From Bacteroidia bacterium (GTDB lineage: Bacteria > Bacteroidota > Bacteroidia > Flavobacteriales > Flavobacteriaceae): a stretch of 64,000 bases of DNA. Below the pieces are notes generated by a model. The model was not told the DNA's origin, did no database searches, and was given only the letters and a program-made list of their open reading frames with translations. This document shows, piece after piece, positions 15,673 to 24,987 of this stretch; the first letter of the stretch is position 1; each line of letters begins with the position of its first letter. The position numbers were made by a program, and so were the translations under genes. Location: contig JAUIKY010000012.1 in NCBI GenBank assembly GCA_030430535.1, positions 1 to 64,000 on the forward strand, given 5' to 3'.

Positions 15673-16989
15673 TTAGTAACGATAGTATTCTGGCTTATAA
15701 GGGCCTTCTACTTCTACGCCAATATATTCCGCTTGGTCTTGCTTTAACTCGGTTAACTCCACACCAATTTTGTCTAAGTGCAATTTGGCTACTTTTTCAT
15801 CGAGGTGCTTTGGTAGCATGTACACTTTGTTTTCGTATTTGTCGCTGTGCTTCCAAAGTTCAATTTGTGCCAAAGTTTGGTTAGTAAACGAGTTACTCAT
15901 TACAAAACTTGGGTGGCCTGTGGCACAACCTAAATTGACTAAACGACCTTGTGCCAAAATGATCACATCTTTTCCGTTAAGGGTATATTTATCAACCTGT
16001 GGCTTGATAACGTTTTTGGTGTTTCCGTAGTTTTTGTTCAGCCATGCCATGTCGATTTCATTATCGAAATGCCCAATGTTACATACTATGGTTTTGTCTT
16101 TCATGGCTTCAAAATGCTCGCCACGAACAATATCTTTGTTTCCTGTGGTTGTGATTACAATATCCGCTTTTCCAATTACGGTTTCCAGTTTTTTAACTTC
16201 GTAGCCGTCCATGGCAGCTTGCAATGCACAAATCGGATCGATTTCGGTAACGGTTACAATACTTCCAGCACCTCTAAACGAAGCAGCTGTTCCTTTACCA
16301 ACATCACCGTAACCACAAACTACAACGCGTTTTCCGGCCAACATCACATCGGTAGCACGACGGATAGCATCAACAGCGCTTTCACGACAACCATATTTAT
16401 TATCAAATTTCGATTTAGTAACCGAGTCGTTTACGTTAATGGCCGGCATAGGCAAAGTGCCTTTTTGCATACGCTCGTACAAACGGTGAACACCAGTGGT
16501 GGTTTCTTCGCTCAATCCTTTTATGCCCGGCACCAATTCTGGGTATTTATCTAAAACCATGTTGGTTAAATCGCCACCATCATCCAAAATCATATTTAAT
16601 GGCTTTCGGTCTTCACCAAAGAATAAAGTTTGCTCGATACACCAATCAAATTCCTCTTCGGTCATGTCTTTCCAAGCGTAAACGGCAGTTCCGGCAGCAG
16701 CAATAGCAGCAGCAGCTTGGTCTTGTGTAGAGAAAATGTTGCAAGAGCTCCAAGTCACCTCAGCACCCAAAGCTTGAAGGGTTTCAATTAACACTGCAGT
16801 TTGGATGGTCATGTGCAAGCAACCCGCAATACGAGCGCCTTTTAAAGGTTGCTCATTTTTATACTCCTCGCGAAGGCTCATCAAGCCTGGCATTTCGGCC
16901 TCGGCCAACTCAATTTCTTTTCTTCCCCAATCGGCAAGCGATAGGTCTTTTACTTTATGGGCCACGTAAGGAACTGTTTTTGTACTCAT
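15673..16989 (-). CDS. ahcY: Adenosylhomocysteinase (SAH hydrolase)
   Basis: Splits S-adenosylhomocysteine into adenosine and homocysteine, removing product inhibition of methyltransferases; cytosolic NAD-dependent tetramer. 438 residues. Motifs: [16 protein letters not shown], the NAD-binding [38 protein letters not shown], and the C-terminal PYKPEYYRY with the conserved Lys/Tyr tail. ATG start. No SAH riboswitch was recognised upstream. Confidence 0.98.
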   Translation of the reverse strand: MSTKTVPYVAHKVKDLSLADWGRKEIELAEAEMPGLMSLREEYKNEQPLKGARIAGCLHMTIQTAVLIETLQALGAEVTWSSCNIFSTQDQAAAAIAAAGTAVYAWKDMTEEEFDWCIEQTLFFGEDRKPLNMILDDGGDLTNMVLDKYPELVPGIKGLSEETTTGVHRLYERMQKGTLPMPAINVNDSVTKSKFDNKYGCRESAVDAIRRATDVMLAGKRVVVCGYGDVGKGTAASFRGAGSIVTVTEIDPICALQAAMDGYEVKKLETVIGKADIVITTTGNKDIVRGEHFEAMKDKTIVCNIGHFDNEIDMAWLNKNYGNTKNVIKPQVDKYTLNGKDVIILAQGRLVNLGCATGHPSFVMSNSFTNQTLAQIELWKHSDKYENKVYMLPKHLDEKVAKLHLDKIGVELTELKQDQAEYIGVEVEGPYKPEYYRY

Positions 16990-17119
16990 AGTATTTTTCT
17001 TTAGTTTTTAAACCCCAACTTGATTGCTAATAGCTATTAAAATACTTAAATTCGCTACCACAATAAGCAAGAACTTTATTAGGCGGTGCAAAGATAATCA
17101 ATAACTTTCAGAATACTAA

Positions 17120-17746
17120 ATGCCACTTTATAAATCCATTAGTCCAAACTCACAAACTACTGTTAAAATCTGGAAGATTACAGAATCTTTTGATGATTTG
17201 ATGCTATCGGTAAATTTAAAACCCGAAAGTTTAAAACGTGTTATGGGCATGAAAAGCGAACTGCACCAACGTGGTTTTTTAAGTGTTAGGCGATTGTTGC
17301 AGGAGTTTGGTTATGAGGATGCCGATTTGTTTTATGATGAAAACGGAAAACCCCACTTAAAAGACGGCAAACAAATATCTATAACCCATTCTTTTAATTT
17401 TGCTGCAATTATAATCAGCGATTTGGTTATTGGGATTGATATTGAAAAACAGCGCGATAAAATCCAGATTATCGCCCATAAATTTATTGACTACGAAAAT
17501 GATTATTTGGATAAAGCTGCTTCTGACTACGTTGAAAAATTAACCGTTATTTGGTGCGTCAAAGAATCTTTGTACAAATTATTCGCCACACCGGGGTTAA
17601 GTTTTAAACAGCATTGTTTGGTGATACCTATATCGGACGGCGCAAACGAAACCGTGGCGTGGATTGATTATGAGGGCAGAAAATGCAGCTACAACATTGA
17701 ATTTTTAGAGTTTGAAGGTTTTACTTGTGCTTATGCTATTGCCTAA
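17120..17746 (+). CDS. 4'-phosphopantetheinyl transferase (Sfp type)
   Basis: Transfers phosphopantetheine from CoA to acyl or peptidyl carrier proteins. 208 residues, ATG start. Motifs: ITHSFNFAAIIISD, VIGIDIEKQRDKI with the Mg-binding Asp/Glu, and WCVKESLYKLF (the WxxKE(A/S) motif). Divergent from ahcY by 130 bp. It overlaps the following glyceryl-phosphate synthase by one base (TAATG), so the two are translationally coupled. Confidence 0.92.
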   Translation: MPLYKSISPNSQTTVKIWKITESFDDLMLSVNLKPESLKRVMGMKSELHQRGFLSVRRLLQEFGYEDADLFYDENGKPHLKDGKQISITHSFNFAAIIISDLVIGIDIEKQRDKIQIIAHKFIDYENDYLDKAASDYVEKLTVIWCVKESLYKLFATPGLSFKQHCLVIPISDGANETVAWIDYEGRKCSYNIEFLEFEGFTCAYAIA

Positions 17747-18474
17747 TGGAAAATAGTCTCTACAATAGTCTCTACGAAGCATCCGAAAAAGGAAAAAAAC
17801 TCTTAGCAGTTTTAATAGATCCCGATAAATTTGAACTTTCCAACACCAAAAATTTTATCGAAAAAGTAAACCAATCGGTAGCTACACATATTTTTGTTGG
17901 GGGAAGTTCAGTTGCAGAACATCTTACTGATATTTTGGTGTCCGAAATAAAAGAACACACCCAATTGCCCGTGGTGCTTTTTCCGGGCGATGTTACCCAA
18001 ATCACCAATAAAGCTGATGCCTTGTTGTTTTTAAGTTTGATTTCAGGACGAAATCCAGAATATTTAATTGGTAAGCATGTAGCTTCGGTTTCAAAACTAA
18101 GAGGAGCTAATCTCGAAATTATTCCAACGGGCTATATTTTAGTTCAAAACGGAAAGGAAACTGCCGTACAGCGCATTACCGCAACAGTACCCATGCCTCG
18201 AAACAATATCCAAAGCATTGTTGATACCGCATTGGCCGGCCAACTTTTGGGAATGAAGTTAATCTATTTGGAAGCAGGTAGTGGAGCGCTTCACCCCATA
18301 ACTCCAGAAATTATTCAATCGGTTAAAAGCGAGTTGCAAATCCCGTTAATAGTTGGTGGTGGCATTCGTAACAAAAGCCAGTTGGAAACAGCCTACAAAG
18401 CTGGCGCCGATTTGGTAGTGATTGGTACAGCTTTTGAAAATGACGAATCTTTTTTTGATGATTTAAAGTTATAA
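17746..18474 (+). CDS. Geranylgeranyl/heptaprenylglyceryl phosphate synthase
   Basis: TIM-barrel enzyme joining a polyprenyl diphosphate to sn-glycerol-1-phosphate, the first step of archaeal-type ether lipids; Bacteroidota carry family members of unclear physiology. 242 residues from the ATG in TAATG. Motifs: AVLIDPDKF, HIFVGGSSVAE, KLIYLEAGSGA, and the phosphate-binding VGGGIRNKSQLE with GADLVVIGTAFE. Chain-length specificity cannot be read with confidence. It is coupled to the phosphopantetheinyl transferase, and converges on the PL11 lyase with a 2 bp gap. Confidence 0.9.
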   Translation: MENSLYNSLYEASEKGKKLLAVLIDPDKFELSNTKNFIEKVNQSVATHIFVGGSSVAEHLTDILVSEIKEHTQLPVVLFPGDVTQITNKADALLFLSLISGRNPEYLIGKHVASVSKLRGANLEIIPTGYILVQNGKETAVQRITATVPMPRNNIQSIVDTALAGQLLGMKLIYLEAGSGALHPITPEIIQSVKSELQIPLIVGGGIRNKSQLETAYKAGADLVVIGTAFENDESFFDDLKL

Positions 18475-18476
18475 AA

Positions 18477-20366
18477 CTATTTGGCTTTATTGGTTTTTAC
18501 CAGTGAAATGTCGGGTGTTTTTGGCTTTTTCATGCCGGCGCCCAAATAAAAACCAGTGTGAGCCGGTTGGTTATAGGCTACGTTTTGCCAAGCGATACTA
18601 ACACGGTACAGTGGGTCGTGCATTAAGGTGAAGATTCGTTCTTCGGTGGGGTATGGGGTTGAAAATAGCACGAGTTCTGTGTTTTCTTCATTTCTCCAAA
18701 TAATTTCTTCGCGCCAGTCGCCTAAAATATCAGCAATTAAACATGGGTTGGATTTTGTCCAGTTATTACTTCTTAATTGCATGCCGTCATAATCATAAGC
18801 TTTTAAAAGCATGTCTGTGCTTTGTGTGCTGGCATTCCATTTGGTGATGACCGTTTTGTCAACTATTTCACGAAGTAAATCGCCATCCCACCAAGCGAAC
18901 ATGTTGTAGCTTGCGCCCCGCCGCCCCGCAGTGGGATAGTTTGTTGACACTATATCGCCTTTCGTGTTATGGACTCCCGAGCCGTTGGAGGCCCAACTTT
19001 CAGTTCCAATATGGTTGGGGTCTATGTCGGCCGTAACACCCCGGCCAATATCGCCTTTTCCTTTAACGCTCCAAAGTACTTGTCCGTTTTTAGGGTCTCT
19101 AAAATCAATGGTGGGAATGGTTGTGCCATTGGCCACTTCGTGAGGCATAAAAAATTCCAAGCCTTCCCGGTTGGGGTCGAAATCCCCTAAATGACTAGCG
19201 TCTCCGTGCCCAAGTCCGGTTGAATAAAGTCCGGTGCCATCATCATCAATAGCGCAGGAGCCAAACTGTATTTCGTCTTTGCCATCGCCGTCTAAATCGC
19301 CCACACCAATATTGTGGTTGCCCTGCCCGTAGTATGCTTCGTTACCCTTATCGTTACTGTCAAAAACCCAGCGGTTGGTTAGTTTTCCATTTCTATAATC
19401 AAAAGCAGCCAAAACCGTGCGGGTATAATACCCTCTTGAAAACACAAGACTTGGTTTTTTGCCATCAAGGTAGGCGACACAAGCTAAAAACCGATCAACC
19501 CTATTACCGTAATTATCCCCCCAATCTGAAACTTTTCCTCTTGCGGGGATGTAATTGGTGGTTGCCAAAAATTCTCCAGTGAAACCCGAAAAAACGCTAA
19601 GAAATTCTGGGCCTTCCAAAATGTATCCTCTGGAATTTCGGTAATCGGCATCAGCATTGCCTAATACTTTGCCAAGTCCATCCACTGTGCCATCTGCGGT
19701 TTTACAAGCCACTTCGGCTTTGCCATCTCCATCTAGGTCGTAAACCATAAATTGGGTGTAATGCGCTCCAGAACGTATGTTTCTGCCTAAATCTATACTC
19801 CATAAAACGGTACCGTCAAGTTCAAGGCCTTGTAGAATGGTGTTTCCTGTATAGCCCCTATGCGCATTGTCGTGGGCATTTGATGGCTGCCATTTTAAAA
19901 CGAGTTCGTATTGGCCATCGCCGTCCAGGTCGCCCACGGAGGCATCATTCGCCATGTAAATGTATTCCCTGCCATCGGGGCTAGTGCCGCCTTTAGGCGC
20001 TTGAATTGGGATTTTTTTATAAATATCCTTCCAAACTTTTACTGGTTGTGATGAGTTTTGTTCTTTTCCATCAACGATGGCGGAAACACTGTAACTTGAA
20101 TCTTCATTAGTTTCGTCAACAAAATTGCTCGCTCCAGAAATGGGCGTTTCATTAAGCAAAACATTATTTTTATATACGTTGAATGACACCTTTTCAAATT
20201 CATGAGCAAGAATGCGCCAGCTTACCAATACTTGGTTTTTATCTGTTCTAACGGCCAATACACCTCGGTCTAAATTTTCCATTTGTTTTTGAGCTAATAA
20301 GGCCGATGGAAGTAATGTGTAAAAACAAAAAAGCAAGCTAATTTTGATAACTGAATTAGCTTGCAT
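18477..20366 (-). CDS. Rhamnogalacturonan lyase, PL11 family (no sorting domain)
   Basis: Cleaves the rhamnogalacturonan I backbone of pectin by beta-elimination. About 629 residues from the ATG at 20366, which starts a good signal peptide (MQANSVIKISLLFCF); the ORF-track start at 20399 is TTG. PL11 features: QMENLDRGVLAVRTDKN, beta-propeller with repeated Ca-binding DGDG motifs (SVGDLDGDGQYELVLKW, VYDLDGDGKAEVACKT, GVGDLDGDGKDEIQFG). It ends shortly after HTGFYLGAGM, without a T9SS domain, so it is probably periplasmic. Second gene of a tandem pair. Confidence 0.93.
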   Translation of the reverse strand: MQANSVIKISLLFCFYTLLPSALLAQKQMENLDRGVLAVRTDKNQVLVSWRILAHEFEKVSFNVYKNNVLLNETPISGASNFVDETNEDSSYSVSAIVDGKEQNSSQPVKVWKDIYKKIPIQAPKGGTSPDGREYIYMANDASVGDLDGDGQYELVLKWQPSNAHDNAHRGYTGNTILQGLELDGTVLWSIDLGRNIRSGAHYTQFMVYDLDGDGKAEVACKTADGTVDGLGKVLGNADADYRNSRGYILEGPEFLSVFSGFTGEFLATTNYIPARGKVSDWGDNYGNRVDRFLACVAYLDGKKPSLVFSRGYYTRTVLAAFDYRNGKLTNRWVFDSNDKGNEAYYGQGNHNIGVGDLDGDGKDEIQFGSCAIDDDGTGLYSTGLGHGDASHLGDFDPNREGLEFFMPHEVANGTTIPTIDFRDPKNGQVLWSVKGKGDIGRGVTADIDPNHIGTESWASNGSGVHNTKGDIVSTNYPTAGRRGASYNMFAWWDGDLLREIVDKTVITKWNASTQSTDMLLKAYDYDGMQLRSNNWTKSNPCLIADILGDWREEIIWRNEENTELVLFSTPYPTEERIFTLMHDPLYRVSIAWQNVAYNQPAHTGFYLGAGMKKPKTPDISLVKTNKAK

Positions 20367-20409
20367 TGATTTATGGGATTTATGTTTGTCGATTTTCAAA
20401 TTCTAAAGA

Positions 20410-22569
20410 TTATTTTAGTAAGACTTTGAACGTTTTGGATTTGTTTTTTTCTGTCACTTTAACAAAATACAATCCATTGGGGTAATGGCCCAAATCTATG
20501 TTTTTAGTACTGTTCAAATGGGTCTGAGTCAGTAATCGGCCTATATTATCGTAAACTTCAACTTCCCCTTTGTCAATACCAGAAAAATATAGTTTTCCGG
20601 ATGTGGGGTTAGGAAATATTTTTATTGAAGACTCTTCAATTTCATTATTGGTTGAAAGTGTGCCCTCGCCAGGATAATAAATATTAGGGGTTGCTGGTGT
20701 TTCCATACCATGCCCCAAAAAGAAACCAGTATGAGCCGGTTGGTTGTAGCCTACATTTTGCCAAGCAATGCTAGTTCTGTAAACCGGGTCATGCATTAAG
20801 GTGAAAATGCGTTCTGTTGGCATATCGGTTGATGAAACGATGGCTAAATATGTATTATCAGATGAACGCCAAATTATTTCTTCCCGCCAGTCACCAATAA
20901 TGTCGGCAATTAAACAGGGGTTGGATTTAGAGCCGTTATTGCTTGCTAATGCTAGGCCATCGTAGTTGTATGCGGTTAATGTCCTGTCTGTGCTTTGGGT
21001 GGCAGCGTTCCATTTGGTTATTACGGTTCTGTCTACTAATTCTCTTAACAAATCACCATCATACCAGGCACACATGTTGTAGGTTCTTCCATTTCCTGCA
21101 GTAGTAGGGTAGGTGGTTGAAATAACATCGCCATTGGTATTGTGAATTCCAGACCCGTTAGAGGCCCACATTTCTGCGCCAACATGGTTTGGGTCTATGT
21201 CAGCAATGATACCTCGGCCTATATCGCCGCTTCCTGGTACGCTCCAAAATACTTCGCCCGTGGCAGGATCTCTGTAATCGATTTGTGGTACTTGTGGGTT
21301 GTTGGCTTCTTCGTGTACCATAAAGTATTCCAACCCTTCTCTTGTGGGATCGAAATCGCCCAAATGACTGGCGTCACCGTGACCGAATCCGGTAGAGTAT
21401 AACACCGTGCCATCATCATCAATAGCTGCGGAACCGTACTGTATTTCGTCTTTTCCGTCGCCATCAACATCGCCAACGGTAATACTGTGGTTGCCTTGCC
21501 CGTAAACCGCTTCGTTGCCACCGCCTTGATTGGTGTCGAACAACCAACGGGTTGATAGTTGCCCATCTCTGTAATCAAAAGCGGCTATAAAAACACGAGT
21601 GTAATAACCTCTGGCGAAAACCAGACTGGGTCGCTGTCCATCAAGGTATGCAATGCAGGCTAAGAAACGGTCAACTCTATTTCCATAATTGTCTCCCCAT
21701 CCAGAAACAGTAGATCTTGGCGGGATGTAGTCGTGGTTCACAATAAAAGCACCTGTTTCACCAGAAAAAATACTGAAATATTCTGGTCCAGATAGAATAT
21801 AGCCATTCGAATTTCGGTAATCGGCGTTAGCATCGCCCAGCACAGCACCAGTGCCGTCAACAGTGCCGTCGGCAGTCTTACAAGCTACTTCAGCTTTGCC
21901 GTCGCCATCAAGATCGTAAACCATAAACTGGGTATAATGAGCGCCAGAGCGAATATTTTTGCCTAAATCAATAGTCCATAGAACTGTGCCGTCCATTTCC
22001 AGCCCCTGTAAAATGGTGTTTCCAGTATAGCCGCTTTGGGCATTGTCTTTTGCATTTGTAGGGTACCATTTTAAGACCAGTTCGTAATCGCCATCACCAT
22101 CAAGGTCCCCAACAGAGGCGTCATTGGCCTCGTAAGTGTAAGTAACATTATCTGGAGTTGTGCCGCCAGCTGGAGCGGTTATAGGGATGGTTTTGTATAT
22201 GTCATCCCATGGGTCAACGGCTTCAGAGCGTTCTTGCTCTTCTCCATTAACAACGGATGCGACACTATAAGCTCCTGGAAAAAAAGCATTATTGTCTTCA
22301 AAATTACTTGCCCCAGATATGGGTGAAGCGTTCAATTTAGTTGAGCCTCGATATACATTATACGAGGCATTTTCAAATTCGGTTGCCAATATACGCCAGC
22401 TAACCATAACACTACTGGGGCTGGTTCTTATTGCTAGAACCCCTCTGTTCAAATCTTCCATTTGTCGTTGGGCTGAAGCTTGTAGGCTGATGAGGCAAAA
22501 TATAAAAGCACAAATTTTTAATGCGTGATTGATGGCGGTGTAATTTTTTTGCATACGTTTAGTTTTCAT
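20410..22569 (-). CDS. Rhamnogalacturonan lyase, PL11 family, with T9SS sorting domain
   Basis: 719 residues, ATG start, signal peptide ending near LQASAQ. The catalytic propeller is very like its downstream neighbour (RQMEDLNRGVLAIRTSPSS, VYDLDGDGKAEVACKTADGT, HTGFFLGHGM). An extra C-terminal 75 residues, IKIFPNPTSGKLYFSG ... GLYFVKVTEKNKSKTFKVLL, is a classic type A T9SS sorting domain, so this copy should be exported to the cell surface or medium. With its neighbour it forms a small pectin-degrading pair, without susC/susD genes in the window. Confidence 0.95.
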   Translation of the reverse strand: MKTKRMQKNYTAINHALKICAFIFCLISLQASAQRQMEDLNRGVLAIRTSPSSVMVSWRILATEFENASYNVYRGSTKLNASPISGASNFEDNNAFFPGAYSVASVVNGEEQERSEAVDPWDDIYKTIPITAPAGGTTPDNVTYTYEANDASVGDLDGDGDYELVLKWYPTNAKDNAQSGYTGNTILQGLEMDGTVLWTIDLGKNIRSGAHYTQFMVYDLDGDGKAEVACKTADGTVDGTGAVLGDANADYRNSNGYILSGPEYFSIFSGETGAFIVNHDYIPPRSTVSGWGDNYGNRVDRFLACIAYLDGQRPSLVFARGYYTRVFIAAFDYRDGQLSTRWLFDTNQGGGNEAVYGQGNHSITVGDVDGDGKDEIQYGSAAIDDDGTVLYSTGFGHGDASHLGDFDPTREGLEYFMVHEEANNPQVPQIDYRDPATGEVFWSVPGSGDIGRGIIADIDPNHVGAEMWASNGSGIHNTNGDVISTTYPTTAGNGRTYNMCAWYDGDLLRELVDRTVITKWNAATQSTDRTLTAYNYDGLALASNNGSKSNPCLIADIIGDWREEIIWRSSDNTYLAIVSSTDMPTERIFTLMHDPVYRTSIAWQNVGYNQPAHTGFFLGHGMETPATPNIYYPGEGTLSTNNEIEESSIKIFPNPTSGKLYFSGIDKGEVEVYDNIGRLLTQTHLNSTKNIDLGHYPNGLYFVKVTEKNKSKTFKVLLK

Positions 22570-22771
22570 GGGTGAATTGGGTAAAAATACATTTAAAGGT
22601 AAAATATACCATCCTGCTCCTACATGCCTGTTGGCGAAGAACGAATGTTGAGGTTTTTTTCGATTAATTAAAGAGTCAATAATCGAATTAATGATTTCTT
22701 AGTCTAAAAGTCACATTGGTTTTTCATTGCTTCGGTTTAGAGTGCTATATTTACGTACAAAAAATAAAAGC

Positions 22772-24319
22772 ATGTTTTCAGATAAAGATATTCAGCAAAT
22801 TCAGGGTAAGGGCATAACAGTAGATGGTGTAAATGCACAGGTAAACCGAATCAAAAACGGCATGTCGTATTCCAATTTGCTATCGGCAGCCACCATAGGT
22901 AAAGGGATTGAGAGTTATGGCGATTCTGATATTCAAGGGTTTGTTGATTTTTATGAAGACAAAAAGAAAGATTTGAACCTTCTGAAATTCGTGCCGGCCT
23001 CTGGGGCAGCGACACGTATGTTCAAGTTCTTGTTTCAGTTTTTGAAAAATTTCAACCCTCAAACGGATACATTGAAAGCTTATGCCGAAAGACAGAGCGA
23101 TAGCTTGATTGTGAAATTCTTTTCCAATTTGGAGCGTTTTCCGTTTTATGATGAGGTTATTTCAAAATTGAAAGAAACCATACCCCAATACGATAGCTTA
23201 AGCGAACCTGAAAAAAAGTTTGAATTTGTGAAAACCATTCTCGATGAAAATGGATTGAATTACAGTTTTCTACCAAAAGGTTTGTTGCCTTTCCATAAAT
23301 ATGATGACCAAGTGGTGACCGCATTTCAAGAGCATCTGTTCGAATCTACTTTGTATGCCTCATCAAATGGTGAGGCTAATTTACACTTTACCGTATCTGA
23401 AAAGCATCATGAATACTTCTTGAAAGAATTCAACAAAATAAAGGCCGATCTACAGAAGAAAACCAACACTACATTCAACGTGTCGTTCTCCTATCAAAAG
23501 GAAGCTACCGAAACCATCGCACTAACCACAAAAGATCAAGTTTATAGAAATGAAGATGGTTCTATTTTGTTCCGCCCGGCTGGACATGGTGCCCTTTTGG
23601 AAAATTTGAACGATTTAAAAAGCGACCTCGTTTTTATAAAGAACATCGACAATATTGTTGTGGCCAACCGGAATATTGAGGTTTCAAAATATAAAAAGCT
23701 ACTCGCCGGAGTTTTGTTGGAAGCCCAAGAAACCGTGTTTTCATATTTGCATAAATTGGACGAAGGGAAGGTACAGGAAACCGATTTAAAAATTATGTTA
23801 CTGTTTTTGCGCTACCGATTGAATATTTCAATTCCTGCTGAAATGGAAAACAGTAGTGAAGAAGAAAAAATAGCCTTTTTAAAGGAAAAACTTAACCGCC
23901 CCATCCGTGTTTGCGGTATGGTAAAAAATGAAGGGGAACCCGGAGGTGGCCCTTTTTGGGTAAAGGACAAAAACGGAAACATTTCTTTACAAATTGTTGA
24001 GTTTGCCCAAATCAACTTCAGTAAAACGCGCCAACAGGAATTGGTGTATAAGGCTACCCATTTTAATCCTACCGATTTGGTTTGTGGAATAAAAAACTAC
24101 AAAGGAGAAAAATTTAATTTAACCGATTTTGTGGATCCCGAGGCAGCATTCATCACCATGAAAACCCAAAACGGCACCGATATTCAAGCGTTGGAATTGC
24201 CCGGTCTTTGGAATGGTAGTATGGCATATTGGAATTCCATTTTTGTTGAAGTGCCCATTGAAACCTTCAATCCGGTAAAAACGGTTAACGACCTGTTAAA
24301 ACCGGAACACCAAGCTTAA
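22772..24319 (+). CDS. DUF4301 family protein
   Basis: 515 residues from the ATG at 22772 (MFSDKDIQQIQGKGI); the longer ORF includes upstream promoter-like DNA (TATATTTA at 22746). Family features: LLKFVPASGAATRMFKFLF near residue 70, and VCGMVKNEGEPGGGPFWV in the C-terminal half. The GEPGGGPFW and ASGAATRMF segments resemble nucleotidyl- or phosphate-binding loops, and DUF4301 has been compared with sugar nucleotidyltransferases, but no reaction is established. The release-factor-like gene follows after 3 bp. Confidence 0.9.
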   Translation: MFSDKDIQQIQGKGITVDGVNAQVNRIKNGMSYSNLLSAATIGKGIESYGDSDIQGFVDFYEDKKKDLNLLKFVPASGAATRMFKFLFQFLKNFNPQTDTLKAYAERQSDSLIVKFFSNLERFPFYDEVISKLKETIPQYDSLSEPEKKFEFVKTILDENGLNYSFLPKGLLPFHKYDDQVVTAFQEHLFESTLYASSNGEANLHFTVSEKHHEYFLKEFNKIKADLQKKTNTTFNVSFSYQKEATETIALTTKDQVYRNEDGSILFRPAGHGALLENLNDLKSDLVFIKNIDNIVVANRNIEVSKYKKLLAGVLLEAQETVFSYLHKLDEGKVQETDLKIMLLFLRYRLNISIPAEMENSSEEEKIAFLKEKLNRPIRVCGMVKNEGEPGGGPFWVKDKNGNISLQIVEFAQINFSKTRQQELVYKATHFNPTDLVCGIKNYKGEKFNLTDFVDPEAAFITMKTQNGTDIQALELPGLWNGSMAYWNSIFVEVPIETFNPVKTVNDLLKPEHQA

Positions 24320-24322
24320 TAC

Positions 24323-24730
24323 ATGTTTAATTCGGAAGCATTAATAAAAGAATTAACTTTTAAGGCTGTTAGAAGTTCGGGCAGTGGCGGGCAGCACGTC
24401 AATAAAACGTCCACTAAAGTGGAATTGGTATTCAATATTAAAGATTCGTTGGTTTTGAAAGAAACCCAAAAAGAACGTTTGTTGAATAAAATGGAACACC
24501 GACTGACCAAAGATGGCATTTTGATTTTGCAATGCGACGAAAGCCGTAGCCAACACCAAAATAAAAACTTAGTGATTGCCCGTTTTTTAAGTCTTGTAAA
24601 ATCGAATTTAGCAAAACCAAAACCACGAAAACCAACAAAAATTCCGAAATCGGCCATCCGTAAGCGATTAAAAAACAAACGCACCCAATCTGAAAAAAAG
24701 GCCAGCCGCAGGAAGCCCGATATCGATTAA
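24323..24730 (+). CDS. arfB: Ribosome-rescue release factor, ArfB/YaeJ-like
   Basis: 135 residues: a release factor domain 3 only. VRSSGSGGQHVNKTSTKVEL carries the GGQ motif that triggers peptidyl-tRNA hydrolysis, and the Lys/Arg-rich tail (PRKPTKIPKSAIRKRLKNKR) would enter the empty mRNA channel of stalled ribosomes. No codon-recognition domain. ATG start, 3 bp after the DUF4301 stop. Confidence 0.9.
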   Translation: MFNSEALIKELTFKAVRSSGSGGQHVNKTSTKVELVFNIKDSLVLKETQKERLLNKMEHRLTKDGILILQCDESRSQHQNKNLVIARFLSLVKSNLAKPKPRKPTKIPKSAIRKRLKNKRTQSEKKASRRKPDID

Positions 24731-24747
24731 AAAATGATGAATAATAA

Positions 24748-24777
24748 TTGAAGTTCGGTAATTGGTTGCTATCTTTG
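24748..24777 (+). promoter_or_regulatory. Promoter in front of the TPP riboswitch
   Basis: TTG, 19 bases, TATCTTTG: full match to the Bacteroidota promoter, ending 6-8 bp before the riboswitch begins. Confidence 0.8.
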
Positions 24778-24783
24778 CGGCGT

Positions 24784-24866
24784 TCTCATAAAGGGGTGCC
24801 CATTATTGGCTGAGATCATACCCATAGAACCTAGAACAGATAATGCTGTTTAGGGAGGTGGATTTA
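24784..24866 (+). ncRNA. TPP (THI-element) riboswitch
   Basis: Thiamin pyrophosphate aptamer. The conserved words are all in order: GGGGTGCCC, GGCTGAGATCATACCC, GAACCT, ACAGATAATGCTGTT and AGGGA. It lies between a good promoter and the TonB receptor gene about 120 bp further on. The receptor should be repressed when TPP is plentiful; whether the expression platform acts on transcription or translation is not clear from the sequence. Confidence 0.95.
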
Positions 24867-24987
24867 TAATGTTATTGCGCAGAGTTCAAGAAACGATGCG
24901 GTAATGTTTCGGAATAAATTCAAAAAATAGTTTTAACCATTAAAGAATAATTACCTCTTTTTATTCGATTATAAATTCGTAATCGAG

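Noticed and set aside
15949-16554. 201-residue ORF on the plus strand
   Set aside because: Antisense shadow of ahcY, with unnatural composition (Phe/Asn/Ser-rich).
16990-17119. Possible SAH or SAM riboswitch upstream of ahcY
   Set aside because: The 130 bp gap is AT-rich and lacks any conserved SAM/SAH aptamer words.
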